This document shows, in pieces, positions 55,901 to 63,828 of a stretch of 64,000 nucleotides of DNA. The notes under the pieces are model-generated. The model was not told the origin of the DNA. It saw only the letters and a program-made list of their open reading frames with translations, and made no database searches. The DNA is from a bacterium (lineage in GTDB: Bacteria > Planctomycetota > Planctomycetia > Planctomycetales > Planctomycetaceae). Position 1 is the first letter of the stretch. Every line of letters starts with the position of its first letter. The stretch covers positions 62,001-126,000 of the forward strand of contig WGMU01000018.1 of the NCBI GenBank assembly GCA_016124895.1. Reading direction: 5' to 3'. A program made the position numbers and the translations under genes.

Positions 55901-56841
55901 TGTCCCGGTCGTTCGACGCTGCCGGCAGTGGAGGCCCTGCCGATCGAGACGCTGAACCGGCAGGCCGGCTGGCAACCGAACTGCTGACAGTCAACAACGA
56001 CTCCGAACTGCCACTCGCCCGGATGCCCGGTGGCGTTGACATTGGCTCGCTGGTGCATGACGTTTTTGAGTCCGTCCTGACTGCCGGCTGGGACTCGATT
56101 CGCTGCGACTCAGCACTGGTCGATCACGTTGAGAATCGGCTGGCCGAGCAGATGCCGCGCGTGCAACTCGACGATCGCTGGCGAACGCCACTGGCCGCTG
56201 CGATGACTCGCTGCCTGACCCAGCCGCTGGCGGACATGGACGGCTCTCTGCGGCTGATCGACGTCCCGCGAAGAAAGCTCGCGTGCGAGCTGCCGTTCGT
56301 GCTGAGCTGCGGCGACTGGGCTCTCACGTCGAGCAGAGGAGGTCAGAGTGGCAGCGGTTTCCGCACTGAGGCACTCGCCAACGCTCTGACGGATGGAGGG
56401 GCTCACGGAGACGCAGCCTTCGGGGCCATGCTCAGCGAATATGCGCCGCGAGTTCGTCTGATGAACGCTCCTCTGGCGCGAGGCTTTCTGTCGGGCTTCG
56501 TTGACCTGATCGTCGAACATGACGGTCGCTGGTACCTGATCGACTACAAGACAAATCAGCTTGGCCCGAACGTTGAACACTTCGGGTTGCCGGCGCTGCG
56601 GGAGGCGATGATCGAACACGACTATCTGCTGCAACTGCTGCTGTACTGCGTCGCGCTGCAACGACATCTGAAGCGGCGGCTGCCGGGTTTCAACTGGGAG
56701 CGTGACTTCGGCGGCGTGCTTTACCTGTTCGTTCGTGGCTTCGCAGAGAACGCGCCGGCCGAGAGCGGCATCTTTGCCGCGCGTCCGGATGCGGCACTGA
56801 TCGATCGCCTCTCCAGAGTTCTGTCGCGGGAGGTCGTCTGA
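52912..56841 (+). CDS. recB: Exodeoxyribonuclease V subunit RecB (helicase-nuclease)
   Basis: Protein of 1309 residues (E. coli RecB is 1180). Walker A is in IEASAGTGKTYTITTLYLRY (about 24-32). SF1 motifs follow: VDEFQDTDPVQFRIF, GDPKQSIYRFRGADLQ (near 486-500), TIHKSKGLEWPIVYCP and YVALTRARHQCHLHW. The C-terminal RecB nuclease domain has GFVDLIVEHDGRWYLIDYKT, with the catalytic Asp/Lys (near 1211). An extra Ser/Arg/Asn-rich segment near residues 223-257 is encoded by an inverted repeat element. RecBCD resects double-strand breaks. Start codon overlaps recC stop by four bases; stop overlaps recD start by one. Confidence 0.96.
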   Translation: MSSSGRVLDPVTISLDGVHSIEASAGTGKTYTITTLYLRYLLELEQPVDRILVTTFTDAATAELRSRLRERITAARNLVAAFDDGDAAVAGSDDGQLLAILDRCGAWQTGSREKLIDRLEAALLSFDQAPVFTIHGFCNRVLQELVFETGTRFNVELVSSVDDLIDECVHDFVARHWCGNDPHLSRWLRLDQSLLESLSKAAREAAENPSYRIVPESKCDDQDSRPDQTQRRSGSISKQNADANELLPERRCAWSGLLDDPVVSQADDLLDEVATLWADAKTEIRESLFDARDAGLLNKSWHGKPGQIEQGIEFLDALVRTRATALFTIKLKDGECEVPTDQRRLSQEYLERSAKAGKKELTPRHRVFEIVDELLALAPAIERLRTELQRELLASVARETRRNVDRQKRERGIMSFGDLLHQVDAALDGPQGELLLGQLRERYHVALVDEFQDTDPVQFRIFSRVFHEAATVDAGLGESARAFVMIGDPKQSIYRFRGADLQAYLQAARQTPVDNRHSMGTNWRTDRSLVDAVQRIFETSGDPFLDDEITVPPVGARFDDRLAEQSALIVTLIPRPDDVDDGKPRSKDDALDAAARRVAADIAAQLGSRQPIPQKNGSLRPVRASDIAVLARNGFHLRAVQAALRDLRIPSVLQTDDSVYSSDEAEALCHVLRAVLLPGSPTLLANALQTPVFGKTASQLAELAHDADQLADYSERFRDWHLTWHRDGVMVMWRRLLDDQNTIVRLAGLISGERQITNLLHLGELLHRYAAENHAGPDALLRWFESQVNDPQPRDDEAQLRLETDADAVQLCTIHKSKGLEWPIVYCPTLWAYRDPDWRRPNVLLSRAGAGDSTLEIPEIDVGSELLDDRIAKNISQEFAEERRLLYVALTRARHQCHLHWIAARDAFRSALGQIIAEGHSPTGKESDDEIETLLQRWLRRLNVPRTELRGVDFEVPNVVDSGSDGGRVTKSIAHWSRRPITRRTIDAAAQTSFTALSRSFDAAGSGGPADRDAEPAGRLATELLTVNNDSELPLARMPGGVDIGSLVHDVFESVLTAGWDSIRCDSALVDHVENRLAEQMPRVQLDDRWRTPLAAAMTRCLTQPLADMDGSLRLIDVPRRKLACELPFVLSCGDWALTSSRGGQSGSGFRTEALANALTDGGAHGDAAFGAMLSEYAPRVRLMNAPLARGFLSGFVDLIVEHDGRWYLIDYKTNQLGPNVEHFGLPALREAMIEHDYLLQLLLYCVALQRHLKRRLPGFNWERDFGGVLYLFVRGFAENAPAESGIFAARPDAALIDRLSRVLSREVV
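53583..53682. repeat. Inverted repeat inside recB (hairpin element, type III)
   Basis: Arms of 33 bases (53583-53615 and 53650-53682) pair at 28 of 33 positions around a 34-base loop. The core GGCCGGATCAAACGCAGCGC recurs, in near-identical form, in the element next to the sulfatase stop at 36653-36741. It is read in frame as about 33 extra residues between two RecB helicase segments. Placement avoids all visible RecB motifs. Confidence 0.85.
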
Positions 56842-58877
56842 TGCCGGTTTCGTTCGAACAACTGAAAACTCACGGGCTGCTCGCGCCGATTCACCTTGCC
56901 CTCGCCGAGTCGTTCCGGCGTCTGGACCCGAACGTGTCGGAAGGCGTCGTCCTCGCGGCGGCCCTCGCCGGCGAGCAGCTCAGTCGCGGCCACGTCTGTC
57001 TCGATCTCGATTCACTGGACTCGGTCTCGTTTCAGCCGGCCGATCTCGACGTACCGGCGCGAACGATTTCCGACTGGCCGCACCGCGCCGACTGGGCTCA
57101 CTGTCTGCAGAACAGCTCGCTGGTCACAACGATTGAAGCGTCGGCCAGTGACGACTGCCGGTCACCCGACACACCGCTCGTCTTTGACACGCAGCACCAC
57201 CGCGTCTATCTCGCCCGGTACTGGCATTACGAGCAAACTCTGGCTGCACTGATTCGACGCCGGGTGAACTCACCGTTGCAGCCGCCCGACGAAGCGAAGC
57301 TGCAGCAGGACATTGCGACGCTGTTTCCCGATCGCGACACGCCCGGCGGCCGCGGCCAGTGCCTCGCCGCAGCGAACGCGATTGACCGATCGTTTGCTGT
57401 GATCACCGGCGGGCCTGGCACGGGCAAGACAACGACGGTTGCCCGTCTGCTGGCACTGCGGCTGCTGCAGGCTCGCGTGACTGACGGAGAATCCGGCAGC
57501 GGGTCTCAGATCAACAGTGGTCTGCGTGTTCTGCTGATGGCTCCCACCGGGAAGGCGGCACAGCGGCTGAACGAGTCGCTGCAGCGTGCGGCGGCCCGGC
57601 TGCAGATCGACAAGGATGTTCGAGCGGCACTCAACGAGATCGCCGCCGGAACGATTCACCGCGTGCTGGGCTGGACACCGACTCCGCCCGAACGCGGCGG
57701 ACCGTTCCGGCACAACGCCGATCATCCGCTCGACGCCGACATCGTGCTCGTCGACGAAGCCTCAATGGTCGACGTCGGCCTGATGTGCCGACTGTTCGAG
57801 GCGGTTCCGGCGGATGCTCAGATCATCCTGATGGGCGACCACGATCAGCTCGCGTCGGTCGAGGCCGGCGGAATTCTCGGCGACCTGTGCGGCGACCTCG
57901 CAGGCGAGGCCCTCAACGTCGACGTAGACCGCGGACAGGTTCTCGCCGCGAGAACAGGCCTCGATTTGACGCGGAACGACGGCACAGCAGTCTCGAAGAC
58001 GACCGGGCCGACTCCGCTGCAGCGCAGCATCGTCGCACTGACGTTCAGTCATCGGTTTTCGTCGGAGAGTCAGCTCGGCCAACTGGCAGCGGCGATTCGC
58101 GCCGGAGACGCCAGCACGGCAATCGCGCTGCTGGCTGACTCCAACTCGGAACAGATTGAATGGCTGCCCGGCCGCAACTTCACTGCAACACTGGACGAGG
58201 TTGTCCGTCGCGCCGCACTCGGCTACTCAAGCTACCTCGAACTGTTGAGACAGCAACCAGCCGGAAGTGCAAACGTGCTCGGCGAGCTGAACCGTCAGCG
58301 CGTCCTGTGCGCCCATCGCGATGGTCAGGCGGGCGAGTCGACGCTCAATCACCGCATCACCGACCGGTTGGCAGCGATCGGTCTGATCCGCCCCGTCCGG
58401 CAGCATTATTCCGGTCGACCGGTCATGGTGACGCGGAACGATTACCGGCTGAACCTGTTTAACGGCGATGTCGGCGTCGTTGTCCGCGAGTCCGGCCGCG
58501 CGACAGGTTCTGGCCGGGCAGGGAGTTCCGACAGCGCAGTGCTGTTTGAAGATTCAACGTCCGAAGACGGCGTCCGCCGCGTTCCGGAATCGCTCGTCCC
58601 CGACGCTCAGGACTGCTTCGCCATGACGATCCACAAGAGCCAGGGCTCCGAGTTCCATCACGTCCTGCTGGTCCTGCCGCCGATGGACTCGCCGGTCCTC
58701 TCCCGCGAACTGCTCTACACCGCGGTGACGCGAGTGAAGGACGAGTTCGACGCCGCGACGGGAAAAACACAGCCTGGCCAGTTGTGCCTCGCCGCGTCAG
58801 AAACTGTCCTGCGTGCAGCGATTGATCGCCAGATTCGCCGAACCAGCGGTGTTCGAGACGCCATCGAAAAGCAATGA
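56841..58877 (+). CDS. recD: Exodeoxyribonuclease V subunit RecD (helicase)
   Basis: Protein of 678 residues (E. coli RecD is 608). The N-terminal domain is weakly conserved. The SF1B helicase core has Walker A (ITGGPGTGKTTTVARLLAL, about 188-206), APTGKAAQRLNESL, Walker B VLVDEASMVDVGLM (near 305), GDHDQLASVEAGGIL, and motif V/VI AMTIHKSQGSEFHHVLLVLP and LLYTAVTRVK. RecD is the fast 5'-3' helicase subunit. Start overlaps recB stop (TGATG). The operon order recC-recB-recD is complete and translationally coupled. No terminator is seen before the convergent next gene. Confidence 0.96.
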   Translation: MPVSFEQLKTHGLLAPIHLALAESFRRLDPNVSEGVVLAAALAGEQLSRGHVCLDLDSLDSVSFQPADLDVPARTISDWPHRADWAHCLQNSSLVTTIEASASDDCRSPDTPLVFDTQHHRVYLARYWHYEQTLAALIRRRVNSPLQPPDEAKLQQDIATLFPDRDTPGGRGQCLAAANAIDRSFAVITGGPGTGKTTTVARLLALRLLQARVTDGESGSGSQINSGLRVLLMAPTGKAAQRLNESLQRAAARLQIDKDVRAALNEIAAGTIHRVLGWTPTPPERGGPFRHNADHPLDADIVLVDEASMVDVGLMCRLFEAVPADAQIILMGDHDQLASVEAGGILGDLCGDLAGEALNVDVDRGQVLAARTGLDLTRNDGTAVSKTTGPTPLQRSIVALTFSHRFSSESQLGQLAAAIRAGDASTAIALLADSNSEQIEWLPGRNFTATLDEVVRRAALGYSSYLELLRQQPAGSANVLGELNRQRVLCAHRDGQAGESTLNHRITDRLAAIGLIRPVRQHYSGRPVMVTRNDYRLNLFNGDVGVVVRESGRATGSGRAGSSDSAVLFEDSTSEDGVRRVPESLVPDAQDCFAMTIHKSQGSEFHHVLLVLPPMDSPVLSRELLYTAVTRVKDEFDAATGKTQPGQLCLAASETVLRAAIDRQIRRTSGVRDAIEKQ

Positions 58878-58908
58878 CCGATGGCCATGGGGCGTCGAGT
58901 TTCCGCTG

Positions 58909-59826
58909 TCAGCGAATACGCGTCCGCCAGATGTCGGCGGCTGCCGGAGCTGGGACGAAGAGACCGGAAGCGGAACCTGTACGCGGAACCTGCGGTTCGT
59001 ACGCGGGGACCGGAGTCATTTGCGTCGGAGCCGCGGCAGTGCGGACCGGTTCCCAACGGTCGGAGGACGCAGCCTGCGGCGTGTCGAGGTACTTCGGATC
59101 AGGAACGGGGGTCAGGACGCCGGATGTTGAAGCCGTCGACGAATGACTGCTGACTCCGGACAGCGAGGCGAGCGGCTGCAGCTCCGGACCGGGAACGACC
59201 TGCTGCTGTGCCGCGTACTGAGGAGCGACCATCTGCGGCATCGCGACAGGCGGCGGAACCGTCGCCATCGGCGGAGCCGAGTAGATTGGGGCAGCGGCGA
59301 TGCCCGTTGGGCCACAGACGTTGCAGGTCGACTGAGCGACCGACGTGACTCGCGGCACCATCGTTGTCTGAGTCTGGTAGCTGACCTGCGGAACTCGCTG
59401 GGTCACCTGATACGGCACCTGGCGATACGAAATCTGCTGCTGGTAAGTCACCTGCGGCACCTGCTTCTGCACCACCCGCGGCACCCAGACCTGTTGCCAG
59501 CTTCCTTCGTCGACCGTCACCGTCTGGTACGTCGTAACGGGAACTGTCTGTGTCTGAGCCTCCGTGCGGTACTCGGTCCGCGTGACGTCGCGATACGAGA
59601 CCTGCGGAACACTCATGGTTTGTGGCACCATCTGCACCTGTGGCTGCACAGTGACCTGAGGTGCCGGCGCCGAGCAGGCACACGGGTTGACCTGGCACCT
59701 CTGACAGCGGTGCTGACAGTGATGACACTCTCCGAATCCGAACAGCCCGGCCGAGAGCGGCGCGGGCGAAGCAGCGATGACAGCGAGGGCCGCAGCGGCG
59801 AGGGCGGAGGAAACAACGTAACGCAT
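58909..59826 (-). CDS. Secreted Val/Gln/Tyr-rich repeat protein with Cys-rich N-terminus
   Basis: Protein of 305 residues with a signal peptide (ALAAAALAVIAASPAPLSA). Right after it is a Cys/His-rich segment (ECHHCQHRCQRCQVNPCAC, several CxxC). Residues about 55-175 are degenerate repeats such as VPVTTYQTVTV, VPQVTYQQQISYRQVPY and VTQRVPQVSYQ, like YTV-type repeat proteins found in planctomycetes. The C-terminal part is Pro/Ala/Ser-rich. Likely a cell-envelope or surface protein. Start at 59826 has GGGAG upstream. Convergent with recD. Confidence 0.7.
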   Translation of the reverse strand: MRYVVSSALAAAALAVIAASPAPLSAGLFGFGECHHCQHRCQRCQVNPCACSAPAPQVTVQPQVQMVPQTMSVPQVSYRDVTRTEYRTEAQTQTVPVTTYQTVTVDEGSWQQVWVPRVVQKQVPQVTYQQQISYRQVPYQVTQRVPQVSYQTQTTMVPRVTSVAQSTCNVCGPTGIAAAPIYSAPPMATVPPPVAMPQMVAPQYAAQQQVVPGPELQPLASLSGVSSHSSTASTSGVLTPVPDPKYLDTPQAASSDRWEPVRTAAAPTQMTPVPAYEPQVPRTGSASGLFVPAPAAADIWRTRIR

Positions 59827-60393
59827 GACGAGACTCCCTTTTCGTCTGCCGGGGCAGCTTACGTCTGAGAAACAGAGTCGCGCACGGTCTCACACCTGCC
59901 GCACGGCGACACCCCTGCCGGAAGAATCGGCACAACCGTCAGCCTCGCTTGAACTTTCCTGACTTAACAGGCGGCCAAATGGCTGATTCACCTGGCACTG
60001 CTTTCCGGAAAACCAGGGATCGCCAGCGAGTTGTCTCAGCGCAAAAGCACAGAGTCGCAAGGATTCGCGAAGACATTGCGTTGCTCACGAGCAACTACTT
60101 GTTTTTGACAGGAAACTCGTCGTGTTGGGTGCCACTGCTGGCTTGCCCAGCAATGTGGATTCAAGTGCAAGCAGGACACTACTGGGTAAGCCAGCAGTGG
60201 CACCCGACTGACTAACCGGGAATTTGTTGCCGACACATTCCATACTCAACTCATCTGTGTGAACTCAGTGTTGATCCGTGGCTGAAAATCGAGACTTGTG
60301 GCTCGACCGCGCGGTGGACCTTCACGTCTTCGCGCTGAGGACAATCTGGAATGAGCGTGTGATCCCTGTTGTCGCTACCCATTATTGACTGAG
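59827..60393. other. Intergenic region containing a type IV hairpin element
   Basis: 567 bases between two leftward genes. It contains the inverted repeat at 60127-60205 and no convincing coding frame; frames crossing the repeat are short and low-complexity. It should carry the promoter of the secreted repeat protein. Confidence 0.45.
60127..60205. repeat. Inverted repeat (hairpin element, type IV, copy 2)
   Basis: Arms of 29 bases (60127-60155 and 60177-60205) pair at 26 of 29 positions around a 21-base loop. The arm starts GGGTGCCACTGCTGGCTTGC, matching the recC element except for a few transitions. Its partner inside recC shows that this is a dispersed family in this genome. Confidence 0.88.
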
Positions 60394-62187
60394 TCACTTT
60401 CGGCCAGGGCTCGTTGCGGACAGCGACAGCGATGCTCGAATCTGCGAGTCGCTCAGCGACGCAGAGAACTCCGCGTCATCTGCGAGCTTCAGGACGCTGT
60501 CGAGTTCTGTCAGACGGCGGCTGGCTTCGGCATCAGGAACCCGGTCACGGCGCGCCTGCCAGAGGAACCAGTCGCGGTGCGATTTGAGGATCTGCCGAGC
60601 GATTGTCGAGCGGGCGAGCCAGTACTGTGTCGGCTCGTTCGCTGATTTTTCCTCCGAGTCGGATTGCGACTTCGTTCGAGCAGACGTCGTCGCCAGGAAC
60701 CGCTCACACAGTTCCGGCGAACTGGCGACGAGCAGGAAGTTATTCGAGACGGCGTACGCGGGGCGGAATCGCGAGACGGGTTCAGCCCAGCGAATCGTGC
60801 CCTCGGCGACGGCTTTGTGCCGCAGGACGGCGACCGGTCCGGTCGTTCGCGAATTGTGCTCGGCCGCCAGCAGGTTCAGGCCGGTGAGCAGCGCGTTGTC
60901 GAGTGCGTCCTGCAGCGAGGGCTGCGGAACGGTGCCGGGTTCGACTGGCGGTGTCGACGACGCATTCGACTCTTCTGGACGCAGGTCGAGAGCAATCAGT
61001 GCATCGACCGGAAAGTCGCTCGACTCGGCAGTTGGTCGCGGCACGCAGTACGCCAGCCAGTTCGGTCCGAGCGCCGGCAGCAGATCCGTCAACGGATCGA
61101 GCCCCAGCAGCAGGCCCTGGCTGACTCGCCAGACGCGCCGGGCATCGACCGGGAGTTCGCCATCGCTCGGCAGGCTTTTCCGAATCAGCGTCTGAAGACT
61201 GTTGGAGCTGAACTGCCCACTGAGCGCCAACAAAGCGTTCTGCGGAATCCGGTTCAGCGGTAGCCGCTGCGTCGTCGCGAGGCCGACCCAACCATTCCAC
61301 CAGTCTGGAGTTCCCTGTGAGCCGTAATCGGCGATGACTTCGAATCGCACTTCGTCGCTCGTCATCTCGTCCGGCGACTGCAGGTCTGTGCCCAGAACGA
61401 GTCGCAGCGTCAGCCAGCGGCAGCGGCTCCACGCATTCGCGAGTGATCGAAGCCTGTTCTGGGGGTTGCCGACAAAGGACGTCACCGCGCTGTCGAGCGA
61501 CCGCGGGTTCACATGGACGGCAACCAGTTCGCCCTCCGGTCGCGCGGTCACTGCATCCATAAACGGTTCCAGCGTCGCCAGCGAATCGGCGGATGCGTCG
61601 AGCCGCAGGTCAATCACCCGCTGCAGCCTTTCGGTTTTTTGAGCGACAACGAGGACTCGATCGAACTGCACGATAACCGGATTGTGATCGTCAGACCGGC
61701 CGGGCTTTTTCAACGATCGATACGTCACGCCGCGATGTTCGAGTTCAACCTGCTGGAATCCGTCCAGTGCCTGCCAGGCCGTCACTGCCGACTCGATCGC
61801 CGCCGCACTGTCCGCTTCGAGCAGCAGAACAAAGTTCGGGTTGCTGCCCGGCGACGCGAACACCGCAAGCACGACGTTCTGTCCGAACAACGACTCAACG
61901 GCCTCACGCAACGGCCGCTGCAGTACGGCTTCGAGAGCCGCTTTTGCGTGCGTCAGGTCGGCGAGTTGCGGGTTGTCAGCGATGTCCGCCCAGAATGGCG
62001 ATGCCTGCAGCCGTTTGGCAAATTCGGACTGTTCGAGTCGTCGTCCGTTTTCTGCCGCTTCCGAAAGATGCACACAGACCATCGCATCCGGCTGAACCAG
62101 CCGAAACAGATCCTCGCTCCGCAGCAGTGATTGGCAGAGGACCGAAACGGCCAGTGTCGCGAGAATTGTCAGGTTGGCACGAAGCAT
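60394..62187 (-). CDS. Exported DUF3352-like protein of unknown function
   Basis: Protein of 597 residues with a signal peptide (LTILATLAVSVLCQSLLRSE). The layout resembles DUF3352 family proteins: an early FRLVQPDAMVCVHLSEA segment, FGQNVVLAVFASPGSNPNFVLL (near 110), then repeated beta-alpha units such as VIVQFDRVLVVAQKTERLQRV and NNFLLVASSPELCERFL. No catalytic motif is visible. ATG at 62187 is preceded by GAGGAA. A hairpin element lies just upstream. Function unknown. Confidence 0.65.
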   Translation of the reverse strand: MLRANLTILATLAVSVLCQSLLRSEDLFRLVQPDAMVCVHLSEAAENGRRLEQSEFAKRLQASPFWADIADNPQLADLTHAKAALEAVLQRPLREAVESLFGQNVVLAVFASPGSNPNFVLLLEADSAAAIESAVTAWQALDGFQQVELEHRGVTYRSLKKPGRSDDHNPVIVQFDRVLVVAQKTERLQRVIDLRLDASADSLATLEPFMDAVTARPEGELVAVHVNPRSLDSAVTSFVGNPQNRLRSLANAWSRCRWLTLRLVLGTDLQSPDEMTSDEVRFEVIADYGSQGTPDWWNGWVGLATTQRLPLNRIPQNALLALSGQFSSNSLQTLIRKSLPSDGELPVDARRVWRVSQGLLLGLDPLTDLLPALGPNWLAYCVPRPTAESSDFPVDALIALDLRPEESNASSTPPVEPGTVPQPSLQDALDNALLTGLNLLAAEHNSRTTGPVAVLRHKAVAEGTIRWAEPVSRFRPAYAVSNNFLLVASSPELCERFLATTSARTKSQSDSEEKSANEPTQYWLARSTIARQILKSHRDWFLWQARRDRVPDAEASRRLTELDSVLKLADDAEFSASLSDSQIRASLSLSATSPGRK

Positions 62188-62225
62188 GTGAGGTTCCTCA
62201 CGGAGGACGTGTTGGGTGCAGCAAA

Positions 62226-62300
62226 GGGGTCGGGAGTCTTTTTCGGTCGTGCGGATTTCGCGTTTTCAAGAGTCCTTGACCGAAAAAGACTCCCGACCCC
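62226..62300. repeat. Perfect inverted repeat (hairpin element, type V)
   Basis: Perfect 23-base arms (62226-62248 and 62278-62300) around a 29-base loop; the arm starts GGGGTCGGGAGTCTTTTTCG. It lies between the anti-sigma gene stop and the start of the DUF3352-like gene. The T-run sits inside the stem, so it is not an ordinary terminator. Confidence 0.88.
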
Positions 62301-62338
62301 AGCCACCCCTCAATTTCAAACATGGTTTGCGAATCGGC

Positions 62339-63193
62339 TTATGTTGTCTGCTGTTCTGCCGGCCCGGCGGCTTCGAACAGGAAGTCGAGGGCGCGGCGGA
62401 GACTTTCGGAACTGATGTTGTCTGATTCAGAATCAGTCGGCGTATCGCCGCTGTTCTGCGGCGAGGGTTCGCTCGGCTGGCTGTTTGCTGGCGAGGTCGA
62501 ACCGGCGTCGAGAGTCAGGCTGCTTGAAACGTCGGGCACAAACACACGAAACCGGCCGGCCCGTTCCGAGGCCCGCTCGGTGAGACCAGTCAGGGCGACC
62601 CGCGCGTCAGACAGCAGATCGGTCAGGTCAACCAGTTCGTTGTCCTGCGGTGATTCAAACGGACTCGCCGGCCCCTGTTCCGTGCCGTGTTCAGCAAGCT
62701 GACTGCCACTGTCACGGAAGACAACGAACACGGCGATCAGAACGAGAGCCACCGTGACGAGAATTTCCCAGACGCGAATGGGTTTCGGCGTCCGAGCGTT
62801 CGCGTTCGACGAATTCGAGGCCGCCGGTTGAGATGTCCCGACGTCGGTCGACGGAGAATCCGCCGGACGTAACCCGGCCGCGCGAATCTCGCGCAGAACG
62901 CGTTCGGTGAAGTCGTCGCTCGGCGGTGACGTTTTCGGACTCCCGCGCCACTCAACGATCGCTCGTTCGAGCAACTGAAATTCGCCCCAGCGTTCACGGC
63001 ACGTCGAGCATCTGGCTGCATGATCCTCAAGTACCGTTTTGACCGAACCGCTGCCGCCGTCATTCGGCGTCGCCGCATTGAGCGCCGCAACGGGCCCCGT
63101 CGTCGGCCCGAACAGTCTGTCGGGCGACCGATCGCCGTCGAGCCGTCGGTCAATCGTGTCGTCGAGCTGTTTCTGAAATTCATCGCAGGTCAT
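62339..63193 (-). CDS. Membrane anti-sigma factor with zinc-finger (zf-HC2-like)
   Basis: Protein of 284 residues. The N-terminus has the anti-sigma zinc pattern: Cys3 (MTCDEFQKQLDD), then HAARCSTCRERW with His and CxxC (about 58-66). A transmembrane helix lies near 145-163 (ILVTVALVLIAVFVVF). The outer part is Ser/Pro/Glu-rich with a hydrophobic helical end. The gene overlaps the sigma factor gene by four bases (ATGA), so they are coupled. It should hold the neighbouring sigma factor inactive until a signal releases it. Confidence 0.85.
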   Translation of the reverse strand: MTCDEFQKQLDDTIDRRLDGDRSPDRLFGPTTGPVAALNAATPNDGGSGSVKTVLEDHAARCSTCRERWGEFQLLERAIVEWRGSPKTSPPSDDFTERVLREIRAAGLRPADSPSTDVGTSQPAASNSSNANARTPKPIRVWEILVTVALVLIAVFVVFRDSGSQLAEHGTEQGPASPFESPQDNELVDLTDLLSDARVALTGLTERASERAGRFRVFVPDVSSSLTLDAGSTSPANSQPSEPSPQNSGDTPTDSESDNISSESLRRALDFLFEAAGPAEQQTT

Positions 63194-63828
63194 TTCGTCT
63201 TCCTCTTCGTCGAGCCGGACGCTTTCGCCGCCCCTGTCGCTGCCGGGACAGCGGCGCGATCGTCCGCATCGTCTTCCCCGTCGGCCACGACGCCCCGCTC
63301 GCGGAGCAGCGTGACCAGTTGAGCCCGTGCCCGATGCAGCCAGGTTTTCACCGTGCCCTGCGGGCAGTCGAGCACTTCACCGATTTCCTGATAACTCAGT
63401 TCGTCCTGATAAAAGAGCACGAAGCAGCTCCGGTATTCGTGCCGCAGTTCGCCGAGGGCCAGTTCGAGTTCCTCGCCAAGGTCCAGTTCGTCCTGGGAAT
63501 GTTTCGAGTGTTCGCGGCGTTCGGCGGCAAGGTCGATCGCCAGTTCGTTCTGACCGGGCAGCTTCGAGCGTCGCTCCAGCGCCGTGCGGCAGCGGTTGGC
63601 GACAATCGTCAGCAGCCACGGTTTCAGAGGTCGCTCCTGATCCCAGCGGTGCAGGTTCCGAAAGACGCGCAGGAACGATTCCTGAGCGACATCTTCCGCG
63701 TCCTCGCGATGTCCGAGCATCCGCTGGCACAGCGACAACACCAGTCCCTGATACCGCTGCATAAACGCGCGCAACGCCAGCTCGTCCCCTGTCAGGCACT
63801 GCTGGACCAGTTCCGCGTCGTTCAGCAC
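63190..63828 (-). CDS. ECF RNA polymerase sigma factor
   Basis: Protein of 212 residues starting at a GTG (63828), with GAGGA six bases upstream. Sigma region 2 has DELALRAFMQRYQGLVLSLC and HREDAEDVAQESFLRVFRNL. Region 4 has YQDELSYQEIGEVLDCPQGT and VKTWLHRARAQLV. The Asp/Ala-rich C-terminal tail (about 180-212) is an extension. It is coupled to the downstream membrane anti-sigma factor gene by a four-base overlap. This is the usual RpoE-like pair and is separate from the kinase-linked ECF factor at 7.7 kb. Confidence 0.95.
   Translation of the reverse strand: MLNDAELVQQCLTGDELALRAFMQRYQGLVLSLCQRMLGHREDAEDVAQESFLRVFRNLHRWDQERPLKPWLLTIVANRCRTALERRSKLPGQNELAIDLAAERREHSKHSQDELDLGEELELALGELRHEYRSCFVLFYQDELSYQEIGEVLDCPQGTVKTWLHRARAQLVTLLRERGVVADGEDDADDRAAVPAATGAAKASGSTKRKTK

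Noticed and set aside
55920-55970. Possible third in-coding hairpin in recB
   Set aside because: Pairing is short and interrupted and the arms match none of the repeat types.
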